Origin: CALHRB01 sp964473465
GTDB lineage: Bacteria > Bacteroidota > Ignavibacteria > Kapaibacteriales > UBA2268
DNA: 64,000 nt
NCBI GenBank assembly: GCA_964473465.1
Contig: CAYYPE010000003.1
Coordinates: 206,927 to 270,926, forward strand
Direction: 5' to 3'
Shown: positions 15,668 through 24,915 of the stretch, piece after piece
Numbering within the stretch: position 1 is the first letter of the stretch
How the letters are laid out: each line of letters starts with the position of its first letter
The notes under the pieces: generated by a model
What the model was told of the DNA's origin: nothing
The model's database searches: none
The model's input: only the letters and a program-made list of their open reading frames with translations
Translations under genes and position numbers: made by a program

Positions 15668-18600
15668 ATGAAAACATTTATTACTTCACTTTTAGTAGTC
15701 TTTCTATGCTTCGGAGTGATGCAAGCACAGGAAAGAACAGTGTCGGGAAAGGTTACAAATGAAAAGGGCGAACCCCTTATCGGAGTAACTGTGATGGTTA
15801 AAGGTTCAGCTGTTGGTACATATACCAAATCCGGAGGAACTTATAAGTTAACAGTTCCAAGAGGTGCCAAAAGCCTTATTTTCCGTGTAGTTGGTATGAA
15901 AACAAAGGAAGTTGAAATTGGAACAAAAGATGAAATTAACGTAATCCTCGAAGAGGATGTCGTCCGAACTGAAGAAATTGTCGTAACCGCTATTGGTTTG
16001 GAAAGGGAAAAGAAATCAATCGGTTATGCAATTGAAGATATCAAAGGTTCCAGAATTTCTGAATCCAAGACAACAAACGTTTTGAACGCATTAACTGGTA
16101 AAGTTGCAGGTGTTCAGATAACAAATTCAGCTGGTACATCGGGTTCATCTGCTTTTATTAAAATCAGAGGTATATCTTCAATAACTGGTTCTAATCAACC
16201 ATTATTTATTGTTGATGGTATTCCAATAGATAACTCAATGTCATACAGTGGTAATCCGGATGATGGTTCGAATAATCTGCTTTATGGTGTTGCTTATTCT
16301 AACAGAGCAATTGATATTAACCCTGATGACATTGAATCTATAACTGTTCTGAAAGGACCTGCTGCAACAGCACTATATGGAATTCGTGCTGCAAGTGGTG
16401 CAATTGTAATTACTACCAAAAAGGGAGTTCTTGGTTTAGGTGAAAAAATAAATGTTAATTTCACCTCAACAATGGCTTTTGATGAAGTTAACAAAATGCC
16501 CGAAATACAAACGACTTATGCTCAGGGACAGTGGGTTGATGCTAATGGTAAAAGATATGGTCAATCAGGATTTGATATAAATACAGCAAAACCTACTTAC
16601 AGAGGACCTACAACTGGTGAAGCTCTTTCATGGGGACCTAAGTTTTCGGAACTTGCGTGGGATGGAACATCTAATAACAAATTTGATAAAAACGGTAATG
16701 TTGTCCCTGCTACTGATCCTAGTGCAAAAATTCCAATGAGACCCTACAACAATGTTGATGACTTTTTCAGGACAGGAACAGCATATACCCAATCTTTGAG
16801 TCTTGCAGGAGGTAGTGACTTTTCTTCATTTTATTTGTCTTTATCAAATCAAAAGAAATCAGGGGTTATTCCGAGAGATCAATTCGAAAGGTCAACTGTA
16901 AAATTAACCGGAGAATCAAATATTTCAAGAAATTTCAAGGCAAGCGGTTCAATTAGCTACTCAAAATCAGGAGGAACAAGAATTCAACAAGGTTCAAATA
17001 CTTCTGGAGTTATGCTTGGCTTATTGAGAACTCCACCATCATTTGATAATTCAAATGGATTTGGTGAAGATGCTGCTGATAACCCTGAAGCCTATATGTT
17101 TGCTAACGGAACTCAAAGAACATATAGAGGTGGTGGAGGTTATGATAATCCGTTCTGGACTGTTAACCGAAATCCCTTTAATGATGATGTAAACAGGTTC
17201 ATTGGTTATTTCCAGTTAAACTATTACATTACTGACTGGTTTGACGTTATGTATAGAGTAGGTTTGGACAACTATACTGATAAACGTAAACAAATTTTTG
17301 CACTTTATTCACGAACAGTTCCAACTGGAAGAACTTTTGAACATAATATAACAAGCAATCAATTCACTTCGGATCTTATTTTGACTTTCACACAGAAATT
17401 AACCGAAGATATCGGTGCAAAATTATTAGTAGGAAATAACTTGTTCGAAGATTATTCTACAAGTTTATATGTTCAGGCTGATAACATTATCATCCCGAAT
17501 TTTTATCATATTTCTAATTTTTCGGGTGCTTTCCAGCGTGAAAGTAAAGACAAATTACGTAGAATGGCTCTTTATGGTGATCTAACAGTTGATTATCTTG
17601 AATGGTTATATTTTAATGGTACTATCAGATGGGAAAAATCAACAACCTTACCTAAAGATAATAATGCATTTGTATATGGCTCTGCAAATTTGAGCTTTGT
17701 GTTTACAGACGCTTTCAAAGATGCATTCAAAGATTCATTCATCTCATTCGGTAAATTAAGAATGAATTATGCTGTTGTAGGTAAAGATGCACCAATGTAT
17801 TCCACTTCAACACCATTTGCAGCATCAACATTAGCTGATGGCTGGGTTGATGGTATTTCTTTCCCATTCCTAAACACCGTTGGATATTCTAAAGATTTAG
17901 TTCTTGGAACACAGGAATTGAAACCAGAAAAGACAACATCATTAGAATTTGGTTTAAATATGGCTTTTATTGATGGTCTTTTCGATGTTGATTTGACATA
18001 TTATGACTCAAAGAGCGTTGACCAGATATTTGCCGTAAGAATAGCAAGAACAACAGGTTATGCATTTAGAGTTGTAAACGCTGGTGAAATTTCAAATAAA
18101 GGTTTCGAAGCTATTTTAAACATTCACCCCTTCCGAGGGGATGACTTTAATTGGACATTCAGCCTTAACTTTTCAACAAACGAAAATATGGTTGAAAAGT
18201 TAGCTCCGGGAATTGAAAACTTATTTATAGGAGGATTTGAAGGTTCAAGTATTCGTGCAGTCGCAGGAAAACCGTACGGAACAATATTCGGATTTGGATT
18301 CTTGAAAGATCCAGCAACCGGAAAAACCGTTATAGATGATGATCCCAATAGCCCTGACTATGGATATCCAATACTTGATCCTAATGAAAAAGACTTTGGA
18401 AGTGCTAATCCAGACTGGTTGATGGGTATTAATAATACATTTTCCTTTGCTGGTTTCACATTAAGTTTCCTCTTTGATATTAAACAAGGAGGTGTGATGT
18501 GGAATGGAACAAAAGGAGCCTTGTATTATTTTGGTACTCATAAGGAGACTGAAATAAGAGGCACCACAAAAGTATTTGATGGAGTTAAAGGACATTTTGA

Positions 18601-18967
18601 TCAAGATGGTAAATTGGTAACAAATGGACCTAATGATATTGCGGCTAAAATGGATCAAGCTTGGTTAGCATTTGGAAACGGAAATGGATTTATTGGTTCA
18701 AATACAGAAGATTTTGTTGAGGATGCAAGCTGGGTTAGATTGAGAGAGCTAAGTTTAAGCTATCAGCTACCAAAATCAATTGTTGAATATACTCCTTTCT
18801 CCGAAATAGGATTAACCTTTACCGGTAGAAATTTATGGTTAAGCACACCTTATACCGGTATAGATCCCGAAACAAGCTTAACAGGTGCTTCAAATGCCCA
18901 GGGATTGGATTATTTCAATATGCCGGGTGTTCGTTCTTATAACTTTTCAATCAATGTCAAGTTTTAA
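15668..18967 (+). CDS. SusC/RagA-type TonB-linked outer-membrane transporter
   Basis: The 1099-residue protein has a signal peptide (MKTFITSLLVVFLCFGVMQA), a carboxypeptidase-regulatory-like domain (about 25-100), a TonB-box-like stretch (EEIVVTAIGL), a plug domain (NALTGKVAGVQI, FIKIRGISSI, PLFIVDGIPIDN) and a long beta-barrel ending in aromatic residues (YNFSINVKF). This is the SusC/RagA architecture. With its SusD partner it imports large nutrients across the outer membrane using TonB energy. It lies 32 bases upstream of the susD-like gene. No glycosidase, sensor or sigma/anti-sigma gene is adjacent, so the substrate cannot be guessed. Confidence 0.95.
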   Translation: MKTFITSLLVVFLCFGVMQAQERTVSGKVTNEKGEPLIGVTVMVKGSAVGTYTKSGGTYKLTVPRGAKSLIFRVVGMKTKEVEIGTKDEINVILEEDVVRTEEIVVTAIGLEREKKSIGYAIEDIKGSRISESKTTNVLNALTGKVAGVQITNSAGTSGSSAFIKIRGISSITGSNQPLFIVDGIPIDNSMSYSGNPDDGSNNLLYGVAYSNRAIDINPDDIESITVLKGPAATALYGIRAASGAIVITTKKGVLGLGEKINVNFTSTMAFDEVNKMPEIQTTYAQGQWVDANGKRYGQSGFDINTAKPTYRGPTTGEALSWGPKFSELAWDGTSNNKFDKNGNVVPATDPSAKIPMRPYNNVDDFFRTGTAYTQSLSLAGGSDFSSFYLSLSNQKKSGVIPRDQFERSTVKLTGESNISRNFKASGSISYSKSGGTRIQQGSNTSGVMLGLLRTPPSFDNSNGFGEDAADNPEAYMFANGTQRTYRGGGGYDNPFWTVNRNPFNDDVNRFIGYFQLNYYITDWFDVMYRVGLDNYTDKRKQIFALYSRTVPTGRTFEHNITSNQFTSDLILTFTQKLTEDIGAKLLVGNNLFEDYSTSLYVQADNIIIPNFYHISNFSGAFQRESKDKLRRMALYGDLTVDYLEWLYFNGTIRWEKSTTLPKDNNAFVYGSANLSFVFTDAFKDAFKDSFISFGKLRMNYAVVGKDAPMYSTSTPFAASTLADGWVDGISFPFLNTVGYSKDLVLGTQELKPEKTTSLEFGLNMAFIDGLFDVDLTYYDSKSVDQIFAVRIARTTGYAFRVVNAGEISNKGFEAILNIHPFRGDDFNWTFSLNFSTNENMVEKLAPGIENLFIGGFEGSSIRAVAGKPYGTIFGFGFLKDPATGKTVIDDDPNSPDYGYPILDPNEKDFGSANPDWLMGINNTFSFAGFTLSFLFDIKQGGVMWNGTKGALYYFGTHKETEIRGTTKVFDGVKGHFDQDGKLVTNGPNDIAAKMDQAWLAFGNGNGFIGSNTEDFVEDASWVRLRELSLSYQLPKSIVEYTPFSEIGLTFTGRNLWLSTPYTGIDPETSLTGASNAQGLDYFNMPGVRSYNFSINVKF

Positions 18968-18999
18968 TTTAGTTTGTCCAATTAATGAGTAGAATAAAT

Positions 19000-20355
19000 A
19001 TGAAAAATAAAATAATTTTAATTTTAGCAACTTTTCTACTGGTATTGACTGCTTGTGAACAATGGGTTGACCCCGGTTTAAATAATGACCCAACCAAACC
19101 ATCGGATGTTTCTTTGAACGTCCTTCTTCCCACAACGCAGGCATACTATGCTTTTTTGCAAGGTGGTGATGTATTCAGATTTTCAAATATGTTCACCCAG
19201 CATTTGACAGGTATTCTCAGGCAACATGCAGGTATTTATCAATATGTATTCACAGAATCAGATGTGGATAACCTTTGGAATTCATTATATGCCGATGCAA
19301 TGCAAAATATGAACATTTTGATTGAAAAATCAAAAGCTTCTTCTTCTCCTTATTACCAAGGGATGGGAGAAGTTATGATGGCTCTTTCAATCGGAACAAC
19401 AACTGATATCTGGGGTGATGTTCCTTTTTCCGAAGCATTCAAAGGTGAAACCAATCTTACCCCTAAATATGATACTCAGGAGCAAATTTATAATAAGATA
19501 TTTGAGCTTTTGAATTCGGCAATAGCAAATTTTGCTGCTGCTAGCAGTACATTTGTACCCGGTTCAGATGATCTTATTTTCAAGGGTGATAAAGCAAAAT
19601 GGACGAAAGCCGCTTATTCTCTATTAGCCAGATATTACCTTCACCTTAAGAGGTATGACGATGCTCTGAATGCTGTTGCAAAAGCTCAGGCATCTGTTGG
19701 AGATGATTTTATATTTAATTTCGGTACTAATGGAAACGAGGCTAACCCGATTTATCAGTTTATGGAACAACGAGGTGATATTTCAATGGGTGCAGTTCTT
19801 ATGAAAATCATGAATGATGTAAACGATCCAAGATTACCATTCTATGCCGAGAAAGATCCTAATGATAAGTATTCTGAGGAATCAACTCTTGGTCCTTACT
19901 ACTATAGAAGCGAAGCACCTATCCACTTTACCACTTATGCCGAAATGAAATTCATTGAAGCTGAATGTAAATTAGCAAAAGCAGATAAAAAAGGTGCCTA
20001 TGATGCTTATATTGAAGGAATTAAAGCTTCTTGTGCAAGATATGGTGTTGCTCAAGCTGATATTGATGCTTTTGTTGCCGATCCTGCTATTGCAGTGGGA
20101 GAAAATAATATAGACTTAGAAAAGATTATGACACAGAAGTATGTTGCAATGTATTGTACTCCAGAAACTTGGGTTGATTGGAGGAGAACTAATTTTCCAA
20201 AGCTCAATCCAATTTCAGGAAATCAAATCCCAAGGAGATTTCCTTATGCGCAGTCTGAAAGATTATTTAATGGAGCAAGCTTGCAGGCAGCAGTACCTGA
20301 TGCAGGTTCAGCTAACTTTATCTTTTCAGAGATGTGGTGGGATAAAATGTGGTAG
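19000..20355 (+). CDS. SusD/RagB-type surface lipoprotein
   Basis: The protein of 451 residues starts with a lipoprotein signal (MKNKIILILATFLLVLTAC), the cysteine being the lipidation site. FKGDKAKWTKAAYSLLARYYLHLKRY (seen near the middle; quoted as FKGDKAKWTKAAYSLLAR and YYLHLKRY) is the helical TPR-like core of the SusD-like family, and HFTTYAEMKFIEAECKLAK is the second typical block. SusD proteins cap the SusC barrel and bind the nutrient. I prefer the ATG at 19000 to 18985 because it places the signal peptide at the N-terminus. A terminator follows 24 bases after the stop. Confidence 0.93.
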   Translation: MKNKIILILATFLLVLTACEQWVDPGLNNDPTKPSDVSLNVLLPTTQAYYAFLQGGDVFRFSNMFTQHLTGILRQHAGIYQYVFTESDVDNLWNSLYADAMQNMNILIEKSKASSSPYYQGMGEVMMALSIGTTTDIWGDVPFSEAFKGETNLTPKYDTQEQIYNKIFELLNSAIANFAAASSTFVPGSDDLIFKGDKAKWTKAAYSLLARYYLHLKRYDDALNAVAKAQASVGDDFIFNFGTNGNEANPIYQFMEQRGDISMGAVLMKIMNDVNDPRLPFYAEKDPNDKYSEESTLGPYYYRSEAPIHFTTYAEMKFIEAECKLAKADKKGAYDAYIEGIKASCARYGVAQADIDAFVADPAIAVGENNIDLEKIMTQKYVAMYCTPETWVDWRRTNFPKLNPISGNQIPRRFPYAQSERLFNGASLQAAVPDAGSANFIFSEMWWDKMW

Positions 20356-20378
20356 ATCTTATTGATTAATTTCAATTT

Positions 20379-20411
20379 GGGGCTGTTCTATTTTTTGGGC
20401 AGCCCCTTTTT
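20379..20411 (+). terminator. Rho-independent terminator of the SusC/SusD operon
   Basis: GGGGCTG at 20379-20385 pairs perfectly with CAGCCCC at 20400-20406, with a 14-base loop, and five T residues follow at 20407-20411. It terminates rightward transcription. The hairpin overlaps the last codons of the convergent gene ending at 20388. On the other strand no T-run follows, so it acts in one direction only. Confidence 0.85.
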
Positions 20412-20777
20412 ATTATTTGTTTTTAACCAATAAAAGATATATATTGTTCCAAGAATAGGGAAAAACCAGAAATAAAAACCTAACCATGCACTTCCTGTGA
20501 ATATAAAATTTACTAACCAAAAAGCAAAACTCCCTATCAGAACCAATATACCACCAATCAATTTTTTCCAGAATGACCAGATTATTCCTGCGATAATTAT
20601 GAAGAAACAGAGAAAAAGCAAATTCTCTTTTAATGAAAGTTCAAAAAAATTTGGAATACCATTCCCAAAAATAAATGCAAGAAGAAAAGCAAGAGTAATA
20701 ATACCAATCAAATTAATGACCCATAGAGCAATTTTAAAGATATCTAGTTGAATCTTATTTTTTTTCCGCCTTTGCAT
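20388..20777 (-). CDS. Small integral membrane protein of unknown function
   Basis: This 129-residue protein has a basic N-terminus (MQRRKKNK) followed by four hydrophobic segments and a basic C-terminus (NNKKGLPKK). I recognise no family. Its start overlaps the end of the DUF885-type gene by 23 bases, so it is probably translated as the last gene of that minus-strand operon. The 3' end contains the hairpin that terminates the SusD transcript from the opposite strand. Confidence 0.6.
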   Translation of the reverse strand: MQRRKKNKIQLDIFKIALWVINLIGIITLAFLLAFIFGNGIPNFFELSLKENLLFLCFFIIIAGIIWSFWKKLIGGILVLIGSFAFWLVNFIFTGSAWLGFYFWFFPILGTIYIFYWLKTNNKKGLPKK

Positions 20778-22116
20778 AAATATCCTTGTCCATTAAATCA
20801 ACTGGAAGGGTAGGTTTGGTTATAATTTCTGTAAATAACTGCCATTTCGATTTGTTATCCAAACCAGAAACTTTAGCATTGATATATGATTCAACAAGTT
20901 CCTGTCCGACGTGGTAATTTATTATGTATGACCGGTATTTATCGTAGAACCTGATGGAGCGTTCAGCCCTTTGTCTGTCCTGCAATTGATATTTCATAAG
21001 CCAGTCTACAGCTTGTTCTTTAGTTAAGTTTCCATTAAGATATCTTCTTGCAGTTTCAACAGATATAAATGATAATTTTTTTGTGAAATACTGGATTTTC
21101 TGATAAAGATCGTATTGACTTGAGTTTATCCCAGCAAGTGGAAAAAGAACATTTTTTTCAAAATCTGATTTTTCATTATGATCAAAGGCAAGATCCACGG
21201 CGTAATTTGCGGTTCCCTCAGATATTATTGCTTGTGGAGAAAAAAGCAGATAAATTGAGAATTCCACCCATTTATTTTGTTTATAGAATATTTCTTCACT
21301 AAGTGTATGAAATACGTGATGCCCGGGATATCCTTCATGGCAAGCCAAATCCAAAGCTCTATCAATAAAAACAGGTAGCTCAATATTTACCTGAATTAAG
21401 CTGTGTCCGTTTCCTTGAAACCAATTATATCCACCCCATGGTTTATCCGTAACATATTCAACAGTAAATGATTCATCTTTTGGTAAAAGATTAATATATT
21501 GATAAGTTTTTTCCTTAGACTTTTTCAATGCTGTCCTAAAAACAGTATCAATTTTGTCTTTAGGAATGATAAATTTATTTCTTAAATTTTGGTATCTAAT
21601 TGCTAAGTCACCATTACCGGGAACAATTCTATCCAGACTATCAAGAATTTGTTCATAATATTTTAATGAATAAACGGGTGCGGCAATATCATAATAAGCA
21701 ATAGATTCAGAATCGAAGTCAAGCTTTTTGCCTGAAAGAAAATCAAGTCTGGCATCAAGAGCCTTCAGTTGCCTTTTTAAAAATCTTAATCTTAATTTTT
21801 CATGTTTATTATTCGTGATGCTGTCAATTTTTTCAAGATTATTAATTAATGTTTCGCAGGAAAGTTTGATAGTATCTAAAGGTATATCTAAGTTTTCTGC
21901 TCGTTTTCTCAAAGAATCGGGACCGAAATAAGAGTCAACTAAATCCTTATCAATTTCACCTGTAGCTAATGATAAAACTACAAATCCTTCAGCAATTTGA
22001 TTTAAATTATTTGCATCAGAAAAAGGAATTACATTTTTTTCTGAACAGGAGATAATTAATAATGTTAAAAAGATAGTAATAAAAAAAATAGAAAAATGGT
22101 TAATATAACTATTCAT
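20755..22116 (-). CDS. DUF885-type lipoprotein, putative metallopeptidase
   Basis: The 453-residue protein has a hydrophobic leader with the lipobox LLIISC, so it is probably a lipoprotein. The motif HEGYPGHH with a downstream SEGTANYAVDLAF is the hallmark of DUF885 proteins, related to zinc peptidases: the histidines and the later glutamate would bind zinc. FEKNVLFPLAGINSSQYDLY and ARRYLNGNLTKEQAVDWL fit the helical C-terminal domain. Its start overlaps the upstream oxidoreductase stop by 8 bases. The peptide or other substrate is unknown. Confidence 0.78.
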   Translation of the reverse strand: MNSYINHFSIFFITIFLTLLIISCSEKNVIPFSDANNLNQIAEGFVVLSLATGEIDKDLVDSYFGPDSLRKRAENLDIPLDTIKLSCETLINNLEKIDSITNNKHEKLRLRFLKRQLKALDARLDFLSGKKLDFDSESIAYYDIAAPVYSLKYYEQILDSLDRIVPGNGDLAIRYQNLRNKFIIPKDKIDTVFRTALKKSKEKTYQYINLLPKDESFTVEYVTDKPWGGYNWFQGNGHSLIQVNIELPVFIDRALDLACHEGYPGHHVFHTLSEEIFYKQNKWVEFSIYLLFSPQAIISEGTANYAVDLAFDHNEKSDFEKNVLFPLAGINSSQYDLYQKIQYFTKKLSFISVETARRYLNGNLTKEQAVDWLMKYQLQDRQRAERSIRFYDKYRSYIINYHVGQELVESYINAKVSGLDNKSKWQLFTEIITKPTLPVDLMDKDIYAKAEKK

Positions 22117-23113
22117 AATTATCCGAAATTTTAATTAAAACTTTACCGCATTGTTTACCTTGCAACATTAGATCTATTTCGTCGTTCAAGCTATCAAGAT
22201 TTATTTCTTTTACAATTAAATCAAGGTTGTCTGGTTTCCAGTCAGTGCTGATTTTTTGCCAAATTTTGAGTCTCTTTGCCATTTCTGTTTCAGCAGAATC
22301 AATACCAATAAGTCTGACCCCTCTCAAAATAAAAGGATAGACACTTGTCGAGAATTTATCAGAACTTGTGTTGCCGATAGCACATATAACCCCATGATTT
22401 GAAGTGGAGCGAATAGCAGTCGAAAGAGTAAGCCCTCCGACATTGTCAAGCACTGCAATCCATTTTTTGGGAAGTAAAGGTTTTTCTGTCTCATTGATAA
22501 CATCATTTCTTGAAATAACTTCATTAGCCCCAATTGACTGCAGGAATTCTGTTTTTTCTGCCTTCCCGGTTGATGCTATCACCTTAAAACCAATTTTCGA
22601 GAGCATCATAACAGCTAAAGAACCCACCCCACCTGTAGCACCAGTTACTAACACTGAGCCATCATCTGGTGAAATATAATTTTCAAGAATAGAATTAATT
22701 GATAAGCCAACAGTAAAACCTGCTGTGCCGAAAATCATTGCTTCTCTTAATGACAGGTTCTCAGGCAAGGGAACTATCCAATCAGAAGGGACAGAAATTA
22801 ATTCAGAAAATCCACCGAAAGTATTCATTCCCATATCATAACCTGTTACAAGAGCCTTATCACCTGACTTAAATTTACCAGTTTTAGATTCAATGACAAT
22901 TCCTGAGGCATCAATGCCGGGGATGTAAGGATAATTTCTTGTTATACCTTTATGACCACGTGCAGATAGGGCGTCCTTAAAATTTAAGGTGGAGTATGCA
23001 ACTTTGATTAAAGTATCATTTTCCTTCAAGAAATCAGTAGTCTTTTCCAGTATTTTTCTCTGAAAAATATTTTCTGATACTTCCTCAACAATTAAGGCTC
23101 TAAATTTATCCAT
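22109..23113 (-). CDS. YhdH/AcuI-type acrylyl-CoA reductase, MDR superfamily
   Basis: This 334-residue medium-chain dehydrogenase has the YhdH/YhfP family blocks LNFKDALSARGHKGITR, YPYIPGIDASG, TGYDMGMNTFGG and the NADPH-binding VTGATGGVGSLAV near residue 152. It has no zinc ligands, as expected for quinone-oxidoreductase-like members. AcuI reduces acrylyl-CoA to propionyl-CoA. The neighbouring acyl-CoA genes (3-hydroxyacyl-CoA dehydrogenase and carboxylase) make a CoA-ester role plausible. It is the first gene of a three-gene minus-strand group; the spacer to the divergent dehydrogenase is 112 bases. Confidence 0.83.
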   Translation of the reverse strand: MDKFRALIVEEVSENIFQRKILEKTTDFLKENDTLIKVAYSTLNFKDALSARGHKGITRNYPYIPGIDASGIVIESKTGKFKSGDKALVTGYDMGMNTFGGFSELISVPSDWIVPLPENLSLREAMIFGTAGFTVGLSINSILENYISPDDGSVLVTGATGGVGSLAVMMLSKIGFKVIASTGKAEKTEFLQSIGANEVISRNDVINETEKPLLPKKWIAVLDNVGGLTLSTAIRSTSNHGVICAIGNTSSDKFSTSVYPFILRGVRLIGIDSAETEMAKRLKIWQKISTDWKPDNLDLIVKEINLDSLNDEIDLMLQGKQCGKVLIKISDNYE

Positions 23114-23225
23114 AATACTTGTTTAAAGAAAAACAAATAACAAAATTAAGTAAATTTCATTATATTTAAACTTTTTATTACATTAAGAAATTGTTTTTTA
23201 ACATTTTGAAATTAAAGGTGTAATT

Positions 23226-24104
23226 ATGGAAATCAAAAAAGTTTTAGTTATCGGTGCCGGCACAATGGGCAACGGTATTGCACATGTCTTTGCACAAACT
23301 GGTTATGATGTTATTCTCTGCGATACTTCTGAAAATGCTCTGAATAAAGGGTATGCTGCTATTGAAAAAAATATGGGGCGTCAGGTCAGCAAAGGAAAAA
23401 TGACAGAAGATGATATGAAAGCAGCTTTGTCAAGAATCACTAAATCTACTAACATCATTGATGGAAAGGATGCTGATTTAGTTGTTGAAGCAATCATCGA
23501 AAACAAAGATGTAAAATTTAAGTTGTTCAGAGAATTAGATGAAATAACACGACCGGAGGTTATCTTAGCTTCTAATACATCTACAATATCTATTACTGAA
23601 ATTGGTGCTGTAACAAAAAAACCTGATAAAGTTATTGGTATGCATTTTATGAATCCGGTTCCAATGATGAGATTGGTTGAAGTAATAAAAGGAATAGCAA
23701 CAAGTGATGAAACATATCAGTTAGTAAAGGAATTATCCGAAAAATTGGGTAAAACCCCTGTTTTGGCAAATGACTATCCGGGATTTATAGCAAACAGAAT
23801 TCTGATGCCTTTAATAAATGAAGCAGTATTTGCACTAATGGAAGGCGTTGGAACAGTTGATGCTATAGATGAAGTGGCTAAATTAGGTTTGGCTCACCCA
23901 ATGGGACCTTTAGCTTTAGCAGATTTGATTGGACTTGATATAACACTTGCAATTATGAATGTTCTTCATCAGGATATCGGTGATCCAAGGTTCAGACCCT
24001 GTCCATTGTTGAAAAAAATAGTTGCCGCCGGTTTTTATGGAAGAAAAACAGGCAAAGGATTTTATGATTATAGTGGTGAAGTTCCTGTTCCTATGAAATT
24101 TTAG
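23226..24104 (+). CDS. 3-hydroxybutyryl-CoA (3-hydroxyacyl-CoA) dehydrogenase
   Basis: This 292-residue protein has an N-terminal NAD-binding fold (VIGAGTMGNGIAHVFAQ, residues 8-24), SNTSTISITEI and HFMNPVPMMRLVEVI, and the C-terminal domain with PGFIANRI and GPLALADLIGLD. These are the defining motifs of the stand-alone 3-hydroxyacyl-CoA dehydrogenase family (Hbd/PaaH). It interconverts 3-hydroxyacyl-CoA and 3-oxoacyl-CoA. The histidine-glutamate pair is seen in MHFMNP and the NEAVFALMEG block. A ribosome site AAAGG precedes it. Confidence 0.93.
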   Translation: MEIKKVLVIGAGTMGNGIAHVFAQTGYDVILCDTSENALNKGYAAIEKNMGRQVSKGKMTEDDMKAALSRITKSTNIIDGKDADLVVEAIIENKDVKFKLFRELDEITRPEVILASNTSTISITEIGAVTKKPDKVIGMHFMNPVPMMRLVEVIKGIATSDETYQLVKELSEKLGKTPVLANDYPGFIANRILMPLINEAVFALMEGVGTVDAIDEVAKLGLAHPMGPLALADLIGLDITLAIMNVLHQDIGDPRFRPCPLLKKIVAAGFYGRKTGKGFYDYSGEVPVPMKF

Positions 24105-24198
24105 CTTAATGCAAAATAGTGAAAATTTTAAATTTCACAACTAAATAATAAAGAATAATAAATTATCAAATGAATTTCATTAATAATTATGGTGGACT

Positions 24199-24897
24199 AT
24201 GAATAATATAGAGCAAAAGCTGGATTCCGATGACCCCGATGTATTGGCTGCTTATCAGGCAGAAACAAGGGGAGAATATCAATTAGCTCTTGAACATTAC
24301 AATAAAGCCCTTGAACGGAACCCTAACCTTGGTATAGTATTCAAACATTGTGGAAATGTCTATTATCGTATAGGAAAATTAAAAGAAGCTGAAACATATC
24401 TGAGTAAAGCCGTGGAGTTACTTCCAAACTATCCAACGGCTTTATATGAATTAGCATTGGCTCTCTATCGACAAGTGAAAATCAAAGAAGCAATTACCCT
24501 GATGAAAAAAGTCATTGAATTAGATTCCGAATTTCTTATGGCTAATTATTGGCTTGGAATAATGAACTATCATTACGGACATATAAGAGAAGCTATTGAG
24601 AATTATAATCTGGTTGTTTCAAAAAATCCAGATTTTACAATTGCATATTACTATCTTGGCGTTGCTTATCTTAGGCTTGGTAAATATGAAGATGCTATAG
24701 TTAGTTTATTAAAAGTTATTGAGAAAAATGATAGAAGTGCAGCTGCTTATGCTTTATTAGGTGATGCATATTTATATATGGATAAAAAATATGAAGCAAG
24801 ACAAAATTATAAGAAGGCTCTTGAGTTAGATCCAGAAGACCGAAAAGCACAGCGAGGGTTGCTTGCCCTTGAAGATTATAAAGGTATAAATTTCTAA
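24199..24897 (+). CDS. Tetratricopeptide repeat protein
   Basis: The 232-residue protein is built almost wholly of 34-residue TPR units, about six in a row (for example PNLGIVFKHCGNVYYRIGKL, AYYYLGVAYLRLGKYEDAI, AAAYALLGDAYLYMDKKYEA), with no signal peptide or enzyme domain. It would be a cytoplasmic protein-interaction scaffold. It lies between the hydroxyacyl-CoA dehydrogenase and the carboxylase subunit, 18 bases before the latter, so it may be co-transcribed. A short inverted repeat (GTGAAA/TTTCAC, 24119-24138) lies in the spacer before it. Confidence 0.85.
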   Translation: MNNIEQKLDSDDPDVLAAYQAETRGEYQLALEHYNKALERNPNLGIVFKHCGNVYYRIGKLKEAETYLSKAVELLPNYPTALYELALALYRQVKIKEAITLMKKVIELDSEFLMANYWLGIMNYHYGHIREAIENYNLVVSKNPDFTIAYYYLGVAYLRLGKYEDAIVSLLKVIEKNDRSAAAYALLGDAYLYMDKKYEARQNYKKALELDPEDRKAQRGLLALEDYKGINF

Positions 24898-24915
24898 TTT
24901 TTACTATTTTTTGCT

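Noticed and set aside
20141..20365. Plus-strand frame overlapping the end of the SusD-like gene
   Set aside because: It is an alternative frame of a well-supported gene, without a ribosome site or family motif.
24119..24138. GTGAAA/TTTCAC hairpin after the hydroxyacyl-CoA dehydrogenase as a terminator
   Set aside because: The stem is only six pairs and AT-rich, and no T-run follows; it is kept only as a weak inverted repeat.
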